Origin: Gemmobacter lanyuensis | Lineage (GTDB): Bacteria; Pseudomonadota; Alphaproteobacteria; Rhodobacterales; Rhodobacteraceae | DNA length: 64,000 nt | Reading direction: 5' to 3' | Assembly (NCBI RefSeq): GCF_014652355.1 | Contig: NZ_BMYQ01000014.1 | Coordinates: 1 to 64,000 of the forward strand | In this document: piece by piece, positions 35,460 through 45,275 of the stretch | Layout: every line of letters starts with the position of its first letter | Numbering within the stretch: position 1 is the first letter of the stretch | The notes under the pieces: model-generated | Databases searched by the model: none | What the model was told of the DNA's origin: nothing | The model's input: only the letters and a program-made list of their open reading frames with translations | Program-made: the position numbers and the translations under genes

Positions 35460-36461
35460 ATGTATGCACAGCTTGTCAAAGCCGAAGGCATGAAGTCGCC
35501 CGAGGAGATGACCCCCGAAGAGCGCGCCTTCCAGGAGCGCATCGACCGCGGCGAGAAGATCGAGCCGAAAGAGTGGATGCCGGAAGGCTATCGCAAGACC
35601 CTGATCCGCCAGATCGGCCAGCACGCCCATTCCGAAGTCGTGGGTCAGCTGCCCGAAGGCAACTGGATCACCCGTGCGCCCACGCTGGAGCGCAAGGCCA
35701 TTCTGCTGGCCAAGGTGCAGGATGAGGCGGGCCATGGCCTCTACCTCTATTCCGCTGCCGAAACGCTCGGCGTCAGCCGTGATGAGCTGATCGAGCTGCT
35801 GCACGCGGGCAAGATGAAATATTCGTCGATCTTCAACTATCCGACGCTGAACTGGGCCGATATCGGTGCCGTTGGCTGGCTGGTTGATGGTGCGGCGATC
35901 ATGAACCAGGTGCAGCTGCAGAAAACGTCTTATGGCCCCTACAGCCGTGCGATGATCCGCATCTGCAAGGAAGAAAGCTTCCACCAGCGTCAGGGCTATG
36001 ACATCCTGATGAAGATGTGCCTGCAGGGCACCCAGGCGCAGAAGGATATGGCGCAGGATGCGCTGAACCGCTTCTGGTATCCCGCGCTGATGATGTTCGG
36101 GCCGTCGGACAAGGACTCGATCCATTCGGCGCAGTCGATGGCCTGGAAGATCAAGATCAACACCAATGACGAGCTGCGCCAGAAGTTCGTCGACCAGACG
36201 GTGCCGCAGGCGGAATATCTGGGCCTGAAGGTTCCGGATGAAAACCTGAAATGGAATGAGGAAAAGGGCGGCTACGACTTCAGCGAGCCGGACTGGTCCG
36301 AATTCTTCGAAGTGATCGCAGGCAACGGCCCCTGCAACACCGAGCGTCTCGAAGCCCGCGTGAACGCCTGGGAAGATGGCGCCTGGTTCCGTGATGGCCT
36401 GATGGCCCACGCGAAAAAGCAGGATGCCCGCCGCGCCGCCGCGCGCCTTGCCGCCGAATGA
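35460..36461 (+). CDS. paaA: PaaA, catalytic subunit of phenylacetyl-CoA 1,2-epoxidase
   Basis: The protein has 333 residues of ferritin-like fold with diiron ligands in two ExxH motifs (DEAGH and EESFH) plus flanking Glu residues. It inserts one oxygen atom of O2 into the ring of phenylacetyl-CoA within the PaaABCE complex. Length and sequence are full ([16 protein letters not shown]). The ATG at 35460 follows CAGGGAG; upstream in-frame sequence belongs to the thiolase region. Confidence 0.95.
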   Translation: MYAQLVKAEGMKSPEEMTPEERAFQERIDRGEKIEPKEWMPEGYRKTLIRQIGQHAHSEVVGQLPEGNWITRAPTLERKAILLAKVQDEAGHGLYLYSAAETLGVSRDELIELLHAGKMKYSSIFNYPTLNWADIGAVGWLVDGAAIMNQVQLQKTSYGPYSRAMIRICKEESFHQRQGYDILMKMCLQGTQAQKDMAQDALNRFWYPALMMFGPSDKDSIHSAQSMAWKIKINTNDELRQKFVDQTVPQAEYLGLKVPDENLKWNEEKGGYDFSEPDWSEFFEVIAGNGPCNTERLEARVNAWEDGAWFRDGLMAHAKKQDARRAAARLAAE

Positions 36462-36466
36462 TGCTG

Positions 36467-36489
36467 CGGGTGCGGCCCGTCCGCACCCG
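36467..36489 (+). terminator. Stem-loop between paaA and paaB
   Basis: A perfect 9-bp stem (CGGGTGCGG at 36467-36475, complement at 36481-36489) with a 5-nt loop and no T-tract. It may stabilise paaA mRNA or reduce downstream expression. Confidence 0.55.
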
Positions 36490-36528
36490 TTCCCCAGCCA
36501 GTTGTCCCAGCCCCGGGAGGAGAATGAC

Positions 36529-36813
36529 ATGTCCAGCGAATGGCCCCTTTGGGAGATCTTTATCCGTGGTCAGCACGGGTTGAACCACCGTCACGTCGGC
36601 AGCCTGCATGCGCCGGATGCCGATATGGCGATCCGCAATGCCCGCGATGTCTATACCCGCCGCAATGAGGGCGTGTCGATCTGGGTGGTGAAGTCGAACG
36701 ACATCACCGCCTCGGCGCCGTCGGAAAAAGGCCCGCTGTTCGAGCCGTCGAACTCCAAGGTCTATCGTCATCCGACCTTCTTCGACATTCCTGCCGAAGT
36801 GGGGCATATGTGA
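36529..36813 (+). CDS. paaB: PaaB, small structural subunit of the epoxidase
   Basis: The protein has 94 residues and is highly typical of the family: WPLWEIFIRGQHGLNHRHVGSLHA, then ARDVYTRRNEGVSIWVV. PaaB bridges PaaAC dimers. GGGAGG precedes the ATG at 36529. The stop overlaps the paaC start as TGATG. Confidence 0.95.
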   Translation: MSSEWPLWEIFIRGQHGLNHRHVGSLHAPDADMAIRNARDVYTRRNEGVSIWVVKSNDITASAPSEKGPLFEPSNSKVYRHPTFFDIPAEVGHM

Positions 36814-37604
36814 TGGCAACCGCAGTTCCTGCGGTCGATCCGGCCGCCTATTTCGAATGGCTGCAGCGGGTGGGCGACAATGCCCTGATCCTGGGTCACC
36901 GGGTTTCGGAATGGTGTGGCCATTCCCCCGTGCTGGAAGAGGACATCGCGCTGGCCAATACCGCGCTTGACCTGATTGGCCAATGCCAGCTTTGGCTGGG
37001 CTTGGCGGGTGAGGTTGAGGGCAAGGGCCGCAACGCTGATGCACTTGCCTATCTGCGCGACGCGGCGCAGTTCCGCAATGTGCTGCTGGTGGAACGCCCG
37101 AATGGCGATTTCGGCAATACGCTGATGCGCCAGTTCCTGTTCGACGCCTGGCATCACGCGCTGCTGGGTGCGCTGAAATCCTCGTCCGATCCGCGCGTGG
37201 CCGAAATTGCGGCCAAGGCCGATAAGGAAGTTGCCTACCATCTGGAACGCTCGGCTGATCTGGTGATCGCGCTTGGCGATGGCACCGAAGAAAGCCATGC
37301 CCGGATGCAGAAGGCGCTGAATGGGCTTTGGGCCTATACGGGCGAGCTTTTCCTTGGCGATGCCGTGGACGAAGCCATCGCTCAGGCCGCGATCGCCCCG
37401 CTGCCGCAAACCCTGCACGCTGCGTGGGAGGCGACGGTGACCTCGGTCCTGACCGAAGCCACGCTGACCATTCCGGGCAAGGTCTGGCAACATGGCGTAT
37501 CGGGCGCTGGTGGTGGCAAACGGGGCGTTCACAGTGAACATCTGGGCTATATCCTGGCCGAGATGCAGTTCCTGCAACGCGCCTATCCGGGCGGCACCTG
37601 GTAA
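36813..37604 (+). CDS. paaC: PaaC, non-catalytic partner of PaaA
   Basis: The protein has 263 residues of ferritin-like fold that pairs with PaaA in the epoxidase core. Family segments include YFEWLQRVGDNALILGHRVSEWCGH, NTALDLIGQCQ and FDAWHHALLGAL. The ATG at 36813, not the GTG one codon earlier, fits the overlap with paaB. Confidence 0.93.
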   Translation: MATAVPAVDPAAYFEWLQRVGDNALILGHRVSEWCGHSPVLEEDIALANTALDLIGQCQLWLGLAGEVEGKGRNADALAYLRDAAQFRNVLLVERPNGDFGNTLMRQFLFDAWHHALLGALKSSSDPRVAEIAAKADKEVAYHLERSADLVIALGDGTEESHARMQKALNGLWAYTGELFLGDAVDEAIAQAAIAPLPQTLHAAWEATVTSVLTEATLTIPGKVWQHGVSGAGGGKRGVHSEHLGYILAEMQFLQRAYPGGTW

Positions 37605-37608
37605 CGCC

Positions 37609-38133
37609 ATGGACAGCGCGGCCCGTCCCGAACTGGCGCAGGTCTGGCACTGGCTCTCGCAGGTGCCAGACCCCGAGATCCCCGTCATCACCCTGACGGA
37701 TCTGGGCATCATCCGCGATGTCGCCTGGGAAGATGATACGCTGGTTGTCACGGTCACGCCCACCTATTCGGGCTGCCCGGCAACCACGGTCATCAACCTC
37801 GACATCGAAAAGGCCCTGCGCGACCACGGCGTTACCAAGCTTCGGCTCGATCGCCGCTTGTCGCCGCCCTGGACGACTGACTGGATCACGGCCGAAGCGC
37901 GCGAGAAGCTGCGCGTCTATGGCATCGCCCCCCCGGTGGATGGCACCGCCGCCGATGGCCGGCTTCTGGGCCGCGCCGCGCGCCTGGCGGGCACCTCGAA
38001 CCTGGTGATCGCCTGCCCGCGCTGCGGGTCGACTCAGACCGAGAAAGTCAGCCAGTTCGGATCCACCCCTTGCAAGGCCAGCTATCGTTGCGCCGACTGC
38101 CTGGAACCCTTTGACTATTTCAAGTGCATCTGA
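37609..38133 (+). CDS. paaD: PaaD, Fe-S assembly protein for the epoxidase
   Basis: The protein has 174 residues. A MIP18/DUF59 domain at about 10-100 (VPDPEIPVITLTDLGIIRDV, SGCPATTVI) is followed by a C-terminal Cys cluster (CPRCGST, CKASYRCADC) that could bind zinc or iron. PaaD is needed for an active epoxidase, presumably for cofactor assembly. It starts 4 nt after the paaC stop. Confidence 0.92.
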   Translation: MDSAARPELAQVWHWLSQVPDPEIPVITLTDLGIIRDVAWEDDTLVVTVTPTYSGCPATTVINLDIEKALRDHGVTKLRLDRRLSPPWTTDWITAEAREKLRVYGIAPPVDGTAADGRLLGRAARLAGTSNLVIACPRCGSTQTEKVSQFGSTPCKASYRCADCLEPFDYFKCI

Positions 38134-38170
38134 CGCTGCGCTTGCCGACCCTTCTTAGCAGGACACCCCA

Positions 38171-39247
38171 ATGGCACGCTTCCATTCCCTGAAGGTCACC
38201 GATGTCCGCCGCGAAACCCGTGACGCCGTGGTGGTGACGCTTGCCCCGCGCGACGAAGACCGCGCGCTGTTCGATTTTACCCAAGGCCAGTATCTGACCT
38301 TCCGCCGCGATTTCGACGGAGAAGAGCTGCGCCGCTCCTACTCCATCTGCGCCGGCAAGGATGAAGGCGTGCTCAAGGTGGGTATCAAACGTGTCGAAGG
38401 CGGCGCCTTCAGCACCTGGGCCAATGAAAACCTTGCGCCGGGCGATGAAATCGACGCCATGCCGCCGATGGGCAAATTCTACACCGCCATCGAGCCCGAG
38501 GCCGAAAAGCACTACCTCGGTTTTGCGGGCGGATCGGGCATCACCCCGGTGCTTTCGATCATCAAGACCGTGCTGGCGCGCGAACCGAAAGCCCGCTTCA
38601 CGCTGGTCTATGCCAACCGGCAGATCAATTCGATCATGTTCCGGGAAGAGCTTGAGGATCTGAAGAACGCCTATCTGGGCCGGTTCTCGGTGCTTCATGT
38701 GCTCGAGGCCGAGGCGCAGGAGATCGACCTTTTCACCGGGCGCGTCGATGCCGAGAAGATGAAGGCGCTGTTCCAGCACTGGATTGACCCGAAAACGGTG
38801 GACACTGCCTTTATCTGTGGCCCCGAGCCGATGATGCTGGCGATTGCGGCCAGCCTGCGCGACCATGGCCTGACCGACGCGCAGATCAAGTTTGAACTCT
38901 TCGCCAGCGGTCAGCCGGGCCGCGCGCGCGCCAAGGCCGTCTCGAAGGTGGCGATCGCGCCCGGCACCGGAACCGAGGCGACGGTCACGCTGGACGGGGC
39001 AACCCGCAGCTTCACCATGCCGCGTTCGGGTCAGTCGATCCTTGATGCGGCCCTCGATGCCAATATGGACGCGCCCTATTCCTGCAAGGCCGGGGTCTGT
39101 TCGACCTGCCGCTGCAAGGTGCTGGAAGGCGAGGTTGAGATGGCCGTGAACCATGCGCTGGAAGATTACGAAGTTCGCGCGGGTTATGTGCTGTCCTGCC
39201 AGGCAACGCCGCTGACCGACCGCGTCGTCGTCACCTTCGACGAATGA
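38171..39247 (+). CDS. paaE: PaaE, epoxidase reductase
   Basis: The protein has 358 residues. A FAD-binding ferredoxin-reductase domain (RRSYSICAGKDEG, GGSGITPVLSI) is followed by a plant-type 2Fe-2S domain with C-x4-C-x2-C (CKAGVCSTC) and a final Cys in LSCQA. It passes electrons from NADPH to PaaA. Confidence 0.94.
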   Translation: MARFHSLKVTDVRRETRDAVVVTLAPRDEDRALFDFTQGQYLTFRRDFDGEELRRSYSICAGKDEGVLKVGIKRVEGGAFSTWANENLAPGDEIDAMPPMGKFYTAIEPEAEKHYLGFAGGSGITPVLSIIKTVLAREPKARFTLVYANRQINSIMFREELEDLKNAYLGRFSVLHVLEAEAQEIDLFTGRVDAEKMKALFQHWIDPKTVDTAFICGPEPMMLAIAASLRDHGLTDAQIKFELFASGQPGRARAKAVSKVAIAPGTGTEATVTLDGATRSFTMPRSGQSILDAALDANMDAPYSCKAGVCSTCRCKVLEGEVEMAVNHALEDYEVRAGYVLSCQATPLTDRVVVTFDE

Positions 39248-39258
39248 AGGGTTGACCC

Positions 39259-40017
39259 ATGACCGAGACGATGAACATCGACGACTATCTGGCCCAGGGC
39301 GGGGTGCTCACCTCGCCTGGCAATGTTCCGCCGCGCTATCGCGGGGAACTGCTGCGCCTGATGGGGTCTTTCGTGGATAGCGAACTTGCGGCCTCGGCCG
39401 GATTTGCGGGGGCGATCAATTTTGCCCCCGGGATCAAAGAGCGCATCGCCGCAAGCCGCATCACGCTGGAAAAGGCTGATCATGCCGAACGCGTCCTGAC
39501 CGTGATGGGCAGCTTCGGCACCGATACGGCCCGGTATCAGGTGCAGCATGACTGGGCTGCGCGTGAGGCGCGGGATGCCGATCTTGGTACCCGGCGCAGT
39601 GGTGGCGACATGCGTCTGTCTGTCTTCCATTACCCGATCATCGGCTGGGCCGATGCGGTGGTTATGAATGTGCTGATGGGCCTTGCGACCGGCGTGCAGA
39701 TGACCGAACTGACCCGCGTCTCTTACGGTCCGCTGGCCGAGGTCTTCCGCGAGATCGCGCCGCGTGAAGCCCGCCATGCCGAACTTGGCATCGAAGGTCT
39801 GGAACGGCTGATCGTCTCGGACGCGGGCCGCGGCGATGTGCGCGCCGCTATCGCCTACTGGCGCCCCCGCGTTGCGGCGAGCTTTGGTGTTGCAGCTTCC
39901 GCGCGCTTTGAGACGCTGGCGAAGTTCGGCCTGCGCCATGCGCCGAATGAGACCCTGTTGGCGATGTGGCAGCGGCAGGTCGATGACCTGTTCACGCGGC
40001 TTGACCTGAACGGATGA
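39259..40017 (+). CDS. PaaA/PaaC-like ferritin-fold protein of unknown role
   Basis: The protein has 252 residues related to the phenylacetic acid catabolic (PF05138-like) family but is neither PaaA nor PaaC, both of which are present just upstream. It keeps one clear ExxH motif (EARHAELG near 170) and acidic/His residues in SELAASAG and EKADHAERV, so a diiron site is possible but incomplete in my reading. It starts 11 nt after paaE, so it is in the operon. It could be a regulatory or protective subunit or an alternative oxygenase part. No experimental function is known to me. Confidence 0.7.
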   Translation: MTETMNIDDYLAQGGVLTSPGNVPPRYRGELLRLMGSFVDSELAASAGFAGAINFAPGIKERIAASRITLEKADHAERVLTVMGSFGTDTARYQVQHDWAAREARDADLGTRRSGGDMRLSVFHYPIIGWADAVVMNVLMGLATGVQMTELTRVSYGPLAEVFREIAPREARHAELGIEGLERLIVSDAGRGDVRAAIAYWRPRVAASFGVAASARFETLAKFGLRHAPNETLLAMWQRQVDDLFTRLDLNG

Positions 40018-40027
40018 TTGCACGGTT

Positions 40028-40054
40028 GGGGCGCGGTTCGCGCCCCCCGTTTTT
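40028..40054 (+). terminator. Intra-operon terminator-like hairpin before paaZ
   Basis: GGGGCGCG (40028-40035) and its complement (40039-40046) flank a 3-nt loop, followed by CCG and TTTTT at 40050-40054. This looks like a genuine intrinsic terminator between the epoxidase genes and paaZ, implying partial read-through or a separate paaZ promoter. Confidence 0.7.
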
Positions 40055-40095
40055 GACCAGACTGCCCCTGAAAGACCAAGACTGAAGGAAACGCC

Positions 40096-42174
40096 ATGAC
40101 CGCACCGGCCCGCACCCCGCGCCGTCTTGAAAGCTTTGTCTGCGGACAATGGACCCCGGGCGCCCGCGAGGGGCAGGCCCTTCTGGATGCCGCGACGGGC
40201 GACCCCGTGGCCTTCATCGACTCCACCGGGATCGATTTTGCCGCCGCGCTCGCCTATGGGCGCGAGGTCGCGGGTCCGCGTCTGCGGGCGATGTCGTTCC
40301 ATGACCGGGCGGCCATGCTCAAGGCGCTGGGGATGGCGCTGATGGGCATGAAAGAAGAATTCTATGCAGAAAGCCTGCATACCGGTGCCACCCGCACCGA
40401 TGGCTGGGTCGATATCGAAGGCGGGATCGGTACCATGCTCTCCTTCGCTTCGAAAGGGCGGCGCGAACTGCCGAATACCCGCGTGCTGGTGGATGGCGAG
40501 GTTGAGGTTCTCTCCAAGGACGGAAGCTTTGCCGCGCAGCATATCCTGTCGCCGCTGCAGGGTGTGGCGGTGCATATCAACGCCTTCAACTTCCCCATCT
40601 GGGGGATGCTGGAAAAGATTGCGCCGACGCTGCTGGCCGGGGTGCCCTGCCTTGTGAAGCCCGCAAGCCAGACCGCCTATCTGACGGAACTGATGGTGCG
40701 CCGTATCGCGGAAACGGGCATCCTGCCCGATGGCGCGCTGCAGCTGATCTGCGGATCGGTCGGGGATCTTCTGGATCATGTCACCGAACAGGACGCCGTG
40801 ACCTTCACCGGTTCGGCCTGGACGGGGCGCAAGCTCAAGTCCCACCCGGCGGTGATCGCCAATTCGGTGCGCTTTACCATGGAGGCCGACAGCCTCAACG
40901 CCTCGATCCTCGGCCCCGATGCCGGGCCGGGCACGCCTGAATTCGACCTGTTCGTCAAGGAAGTCGCGCGCGAGATGACGGTCAAGGCGGGGCAGAAATG
41001 CACGGCCATTCGCCGCGTCATTGCGCCCCGCGCGCATGTTCAGGCCTTGGTCGAGGCACTGCGCGACCGCCTGGGCAAGACCGCCCTTGGCCTGCCGGGC
41101 GAAGAGGCAACGCGCATGGGTCCACTGGCGAGCCTCGATCAGCGCGATGAAGTGCGCGCCCGCATCAAGGATCTGCAGGCCGATGCCGAAATCGTGGCTG
41201 GGAATCCCGATGATGTGCGCGTCACGTCGGGCGATGCGGCCAAGGGGGCCTTCCTGAACCCCGTGCTGATGTATTGCGACAAGCCCTTCGCGGCGACCGC
41301 GGTCCACGATGTCGAGGCCTTTGGCCCGGTTTCGACCGTCATGCCCTATGATGACATCGAAGAGGCGGTGGCGTTGGCCAAGCGCGGCAAAGGCTCGCTC
41401 GTGTCTTCGGTCTTTACCGATGATCCGAAAGTGGCGGAATCCGTCGTGCTGGGCGTTGCGCCCTTCCACGGCCGCGTGCTGATCGGCAACCGCGCTTCGG
41501 CGAAATCCTCGACCGGGCATGGGTCGCCGCTTGCGGGTCTGATCCACGGCGGCCCCGGCCGCGCCGGCGGGGGTGAGGAAATGGGCGGCATGCGGGGGGT
41601 GAAGCATTACATGCAGCGCACCGCCGTGCAGGGCAGCCCGCGTCTGCTGTCGGCCGTGACTGGCCGCTGGATCGAAGGGGCCGATGCCTTCTACGACATC
41701 CACCCGTTCCGCAAATCACTGGCCGAACTGCGGATCGGTGATCAGCTGATCACCGCCAAGCGCACCATCACGCAAGAGGATGTGGAACACTTCGCCCATT
41801 TCACCGGCGATACCTTCTACGCTCATATGGACAGTGCCGCCGCCAAGGCGAACCCGTTCTTTGATGACCGCGTGGCGCATGGCTATCTGATCGCCTCGTT
41901 CGCGGCGGGGCTGTTCGTCGAACCGAACCCCGGCCCGGTGCTGGCGAATTACGGTGTGGATAACCTGCGCTTCCTGACCCCGGTCTATTTCGGCGACACG
42001 CTGCAAGTCCGCCTGACCTGCAAAGAGATCAACCCCCGCGCCAATGCCGAACACGGCGAGGTGCGCTGGGATTGTCAGGTCACCAACCAGAATGGGGCCG
42101 TGGTCGCGCAATATGACGTGCTGACCATGGTCGCGAAAGAATGGCCCCCCGTGGCCGCCCAGGCTGCGGAATGA
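40096..42174 (+). CDS. paaZ: PaaZ, oxepin-CoA hydrolase / semialdehyde dehydrogenase
   Basis: The protein has 692 residues in two enzyme parts. An N-terminal aldehyde dehydrogenase (about 1-530) has its catalytic Cys in [11 protein letters not shown] and [19 protein letters not shown]-terminal MaoC-like hydratase (about 545-685) carries [15 protein letters not shown] and [15 protein letters not shown]. It opens the oxepin ring and oxidises the resulting aldehyde. GAAGGA precedes the ATG. Length equals the family norm. Confidence 0.95.
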   Translation: MTAPARTPRRLESFVCGQWTPGAREGQALLDAATGDPVAFIDSTGIDFAAALAYGREVAGPRLRAMSFHDRAAMLKALGMALMGMKEEFYAESLHTGATRTDGWVDIEGGIGTMLSFASKGRRELPNTRVLVDGEVEVLSKDGSFAAQHILSPLQGVAVHINAFNFPIWGMLEKIAPTLLAGVPCLVKPASQTAYLTELMVRRIAETGILPDGALQLICGSVGDLLDHVTEQDAVTFTGSAWTGRKLKSHPAVIANSVRFTMEADSLNASILGPDAGPGTPEFDLFVKEVAREMTVKAGQKCTAIRRVIAPRAHVQALVEALRDRLGKTALGLPGEEATRMGPLASLDQRDEVRARIKDLQADAEIVAGNPDDVRVTSGDAAKGAFLNPVLMYCDKPFAATAVHDVEAFGPVSTVMPYDDIEEAVALAKRGKGSLVSSVFTDDPKVAESVVLGVAPFHGRVLIGNRASAKSSTGHGSPLAGLIHGGPGRAGGGEEMGGMRGVKHYMQRTAVQGSPRLLSAVTGRWIEGADAFYDIHPFRKSLAELRIGDQLITAKRTITQEDVEHFAHFTGDTFYAHMDSAAAKANPFFDDRVAHGYLIASFAAGLFVEPNPGPVLANYGVDNLRFLTPVYFGDTLQVRLTCKEINPRANAEHGEVRWDCQVTNQNGAVVAQYDVLTMVAKEWPPVAAQAAE

Positions 42175-42791
42175 GCCGCATCTACGCCTATGACGGCCTG
42201 GTGCCGGTCATCGATCCGGCCGCCTTCGTCCACCCCGAGGCGGTCGTGATCGGTGACGTGCATATCGGCCCGGCGGTTTACGTCGGGCCAGGCGCCGTGT
42301 TGCGGGGCGATTTCGGGCGGATCCTGCTGCAGCGCGGGTCAAACGTGCAGGAAACCTGTGTCATCCATTCCTTCCCCGACAAGGATGTCGTGGTGGAGGA
42401 GGCGGGACATATCGGCCATGGCGCGGTGCTGCACGGCTGCCATATCGGCCGCAACGCCATGATCGGCATGAATGCCGTGGTGATGGACGAGGCCGTGATC
42501 GGTGAAAATACCATCGTCGCGGCCATGGCCTTTGTGAAGGCCGGGGCGCAGATCCCGCCCGGCAGTCTGGCGGTGGGGTCCCCCGCCAAGGTTATCCGCG
42601 CGCTGACCGAAGACGAAATCGCCTGGAAAAGCCGCGGCACAGCGATCTATCAGCGCCTCGCACTGGAGGCGCGCGACAAGCTGGTCCCTGCTGTGCCCTT
42701 GACAGAGGCCGAACCAGACCGTCGCCGCGCAACCGCGCCGGCCTATGATCCGCTGGTTCTGGAACGCGCGCGGTTCAGCGAACAGCCTTGA
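42171..42791 (+). CDS. paaY: PaaY, gamma-carbonic-anhydrase-fold thioesterase
   Basis: The protein has 206 residues of left-handed beta-helix hexapeptide repeats ([27 protein letters not shown]). Candidate metal histidines lie in [13 protein letters not shown]. PaaY hydrolyses stalled CoA thioesters of the pathway, preventing CoA depletion. The ATG at 42171 overlaps the paaZ stop. The 3' end overlaps the convergent paaR by 17 bp. Confidence 0.9.
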   Translation: MSRIYAYDGLVPVIDPAAFVHPEAVVIGDVHIGPAVYVGPGAVLRGDFGRILLQRGSNVQETCVIHSFPDKDVVVEEAGHIGHGAVLHGCHIGRNAMIGMNAVVMDEAVIGENTIVAAMAFVKAGAQIPPGSLAVGSPAKVIRALTEDEIAWKSRGTAIYQRLALEARDKLVPAVPLTEAEPDRRRATAPAYDPLVLERARFSEQP

Positions 42792-43374
42792 TCCCTTCCA
42801 GGATCAGGGTTGTTGCCACATCGGCATAATCTTCGCGGCTGATGCGTCCGCCATCGCGGAACCACATGTAGACCCAGTTCATCATCCCGAACAGCGACAT
42901 GGTCACCGGCATCAGCAGCGGCCGTTCCTTGGTGTTCAGATCGGGATTGATCTGGTCCAGCACCAGCGAAAATCGCTTGACGATGCTCCGCTCCAGCGCG
43001 GTGATTTCCGCCTTCTGTTCGTCCGACAGCGCCGTGGTGCCGTTCAACTGCACCTTGTGCTGGTTGTCGGCGCCACGATAGGCCTCAAGCACAGTGCCGA
43101 CCAGTTTCCGCAGCCGCTGTTGGGGGGGCAGGGCGGGGTCATCTGCCGCCTCGATCGCCACATCCAGCTCTTCCAGATGCGTCATGATGATCGCGAAGAT
43201 CAGCGCATCCTTGCTGGGATAGTAGTGATACAGCAGCGCCTTTGATACCTGCGCATGTGTTGCGATCTGCGACATCGAGGCTTTCTCCATGCCCTGTTCG
43301 GCAAAGACCTCGGCTGCTTTATCCAGCAGACCGCGCTGTTTTTCCTCAAAGTCGCTTGCTCTTGTTCGAGCCAT
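42775..43374 (-). CDS. paaR: TetR-family regulator PaaR
   Basis: The protein has about 199 residues. An N-terminal TetR helix-turn-helix (about 12-58, [36 protein letters not shown], broken here) precedes a ligand domain ([18 protein letters not shown]). This TetR type controls phenylacetate genes in many proteobacteria lacking or complementing PaaX. The start may be the ATG at 43374 or a GTG at 43383. It likely binds the GACC-N4-GGTC sites at 34174 and 46131. Confidence 0.82.
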   Translation of the reverse strand: MARTRASDFEEKQRGLLDKAAEVFAEQGMEKASMSQIATHAQVSKALLYHYYPSKDALIFAIIMTHLEELDVAIEAADDPALPPQQRLRKLVGTVLEAYRGADNQHKVQLNGTTALSDEQKAEITALERSIVKRFSLVLDQINPDLNTKERPLLMPVTMSLFGMMNWVYMWFRDGGRISREDYADVATTLILEGIKAVR

Positions 43375-43414
43375 TCCTGTCACCGTGTCGCTTGTCGCTA
43401 CTCCGCAAAAATTA

Positions 43415-43433
43415 GGGGGGCGCGAGGCCCCCC
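43415..43433 (-). terminator. Intrinsic terminator after paaK
   Basis: GGGGGGC (43415-43421) and its complement (43427-43433) with a 5-nt loop. On the minus strand it is followed by TAATTTTTG. It ends the leftward paaG-paaI-paaK transcript before paaR. Confidence 0.85.
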
Positions 43434-43484
43434 AGCTTTAACGGACTGTTCGGGCCGAGTCACCGCCCATCCGTTGCCCTTGCG

Positions 43485-44795
43485 TCATTCCTTGGGGCGA
43501 TTGTCGACGACGCGCTTGGCCTTGCCTTCGGAACGGGCAACCGTGTTCGGATCGCGCACTTCGATGCGGGTTGTGACGCCCACCACGCTCTTGATGTGAT
43601 GGCCCAGTTCCTTGGCCGATTTCGCGCGGGCGTCTTCGGTTGCCATATCCGGCGTGCATTCGACATGGACGGTCATATTGTCCATCCGGCCCGTTCGGGT
43701 CAGCTCGATCTGGAAATGCGGGGCAAGGCCCTTGCACTTCAGGATCTGCTCTTCGATCTGGGTCGGGAAGACATTGACGCCGCGCAGAATGATCATGTCA
43801 TCGCTGCGGCCGGTGATCTTGTCGATGCGGCGCATGGACCGGGCGGTGCCGGGCAGCAGGCGCGTCAGGTCGCGCGTGCGGTAGCGCACCATCGGCAGAC
43901 CTTCCTTGGTCAGTGTGGTGAAGACCAGCTCGCCCATCTGGCCGTCGGGCAGAACCTCGCCCGTCACCGGGTCGATGATTTCGGGGTAGAAGTGGTCTTC
44001 CCAGATGTGCAGGCCATCCTTGGTTTCCACACATTCCTGCGCCACGCCGGGGCCCATCACTTCGGACAGGCCGTAGATGTCCACGGCATGCATGTCGAAG
44101 GCTTCCTCGATTTCCTGGCGCATGGCATTGGTCCAGGGTTCGGCCCCGAAGATGCCGACCTTCAGCGAGGATTCGCGCGGATCAATGCCCTGACGGCGGA
44201 ATTCGTCGAGGATCGACAGCATGTAGGACGGCGTCACCATGATGATGCGCGGCTTGAAGTCGGTGATCAGGGTCACCTGACGTTCCGTCATCCCGCCCGA
44301 GATCGGCACCACGGTGCAGCCCAGACGTTCGGCGCCGTAATGGGCGCCCAGACCGCCGGTGAACAGGCCATAGCCATAAGCGTTATGCAGGATGTCACCG
44401 GGGCGCCCGCCCGCCGCGCGGATCGAGCGTGCGATCAGGTTGGCCCAAACATCGATATCATTGGCGGTATAGCCAACGACGGTGGGCTTGCCGGTGGTAC
44501 CGGACGAGCCGTGGATGCGGACCAGTTTGGTCTGCGGCACGGCGAACATTCCGAAGGGATAGGTGTCGCGGAGGTCCTGCTTGTTGGTGAAGGGGAACTT
44601 CGCGATATCGGACAGCGACTTCAGCTCTTCTGGGTGGACATCATGTTCGATGAACCGCTTGCGGTAGAAGGGCGAGTTTTCATAGGCGTGCTTCAGAGAC
44701 CGCTTCATGCGGTGGAATTGCAGCGCCGAGATTTCATCGCGCGAGGCGATCTCGATCGGGTCGAGATCCTGCTTGCGGGGGGTGAGGTCTTCCAT
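43485..44795 (-). CDS. paaK: PaaK, phenylacetate-CoA ligase
   Basis: The protein has 436 residues of the ANL superfamily. The ATP/AMP loop reads GSSGTTGKPTVVGYT, with later motifs YGLSEVMGPG and RYRTRDLTR. The C-terminal lid contains TGRSDDMIILRGVNVFPTQIE. It activates phenylacetate to phenylacetyl-CoA, the first committed step and the effector of PaaX/PaaR-type regulators. It is last in the leftward operon. Confidence 0.95.
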   Translation of the reverse strand: MEDLTPRKQDLDPIEIASRDEISALQFHRMKRSLKHAYENSPFYRKRFIEHDVHPEELKSLSDIAKFPFTNKQDLRDTYPFGMFAVPQTKLVRIHGSSGTTGKPTVVGYTANDIDVWANLIARSIRAAGGRPGDILHNAYGYGLFTGGLGAHYGAERLGCTVVPISGGMTERQVTLITDFKPRIIMVTPSYMLSILDEFRRQGIDPRESSLKVGIFGAEPWTNAMRQEIEEAFDMHAVDIYGLSEVMGPGVAQECVETKDGLHIWEDHFYPEIIDPVTGEVLPDGQMGELVFTTLTKEGLPMVRYRTRDLTRLLPGTARSMRRIDKITGRSDDMIILRGVNVFPTQIEEQILKCKGLAPHFQIELTRTGRMDNMTVHVECTPDMATEDARAKSAKELGHHIKSVVGVTTRIEVRDPNTVARSEGKAKRVVDNRPKE

Positions 44796-44825
44796 GGTGT
44801 CCTCCCTTGGAATGCTGTGCGCCGG

Positions 44826-45275
44826 TCAGGCGGTGACCGGCAGATGGGTGCCGTTGACGCTGCGTGAATGGCCGCGGAATTCGGCCACATGCACACCGTC
44901 CTGATTGGTGATGCGGATATCATAGATCCCCGACCGGCCGCGCAGCGAAATCTCGGTAGCGGCGGCGGTCAGACGGTCGCCGATGCGGACGGGGTTTAGA
45001 TAGGTGATGGAGCAGTGCTGACCCACGACAACCTGATTGCGGCTGTTGCAGGCAAAGGCGAAGGCGCTGTCGGCCAGCGTGAAGATGTAGCCGCCGTGGC
45101 AATTGCCGTGGCCGTTCGACATGGCCTCGGTCACGGTCATCGACAGGGTCGCGGCGCCCGGCGCGACGTGATCCAGCGTCATGCCAAGCCGCTGCGAGGT
45201 GCTGTCGCCATTCCACATGGCGGCGGCGCTGGCTTCCGCAATCTGTTGCGGGGTCATCTGGGCGAGATCGGTCAT
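44826..45275 (-). CDS. paaI: PaaI, hotdog-fold thioesterase
   Basis: The protein has 149 residues. The hotdog thioesterase motif reads SNGHGNCHGGYIFTLADSAFAFACNS, with the catalytic Asp in the LAD segment. It hydrolyses hydroxyphenylacetyl-CoA and similar dead-end thioesters. Its start overlaps the paaG stop (ATGA). Confidence 0.92.
   Translation of the reverse strand: MTDLAQMTPQQIAEASAAAMWNGDSTSQRLGMTLDHVAPGAATLSMTVTEAMSNGHGNCHGGYIFTLADSAFAFACNSRNQVVVGQHCSITYLNPVRIGDRLTAAATEISLRGRSGIYDIRITNQDGVHVAEFRGHSRSVNGTHLPVTA

Noticed and set aside
39184-41703. An 839-codon open frame on the minus strand
   Set aside because: It is fully antisense to the well-supported ferritin-like gene and paaZ, has no family resemblance, and reflects high GC content.
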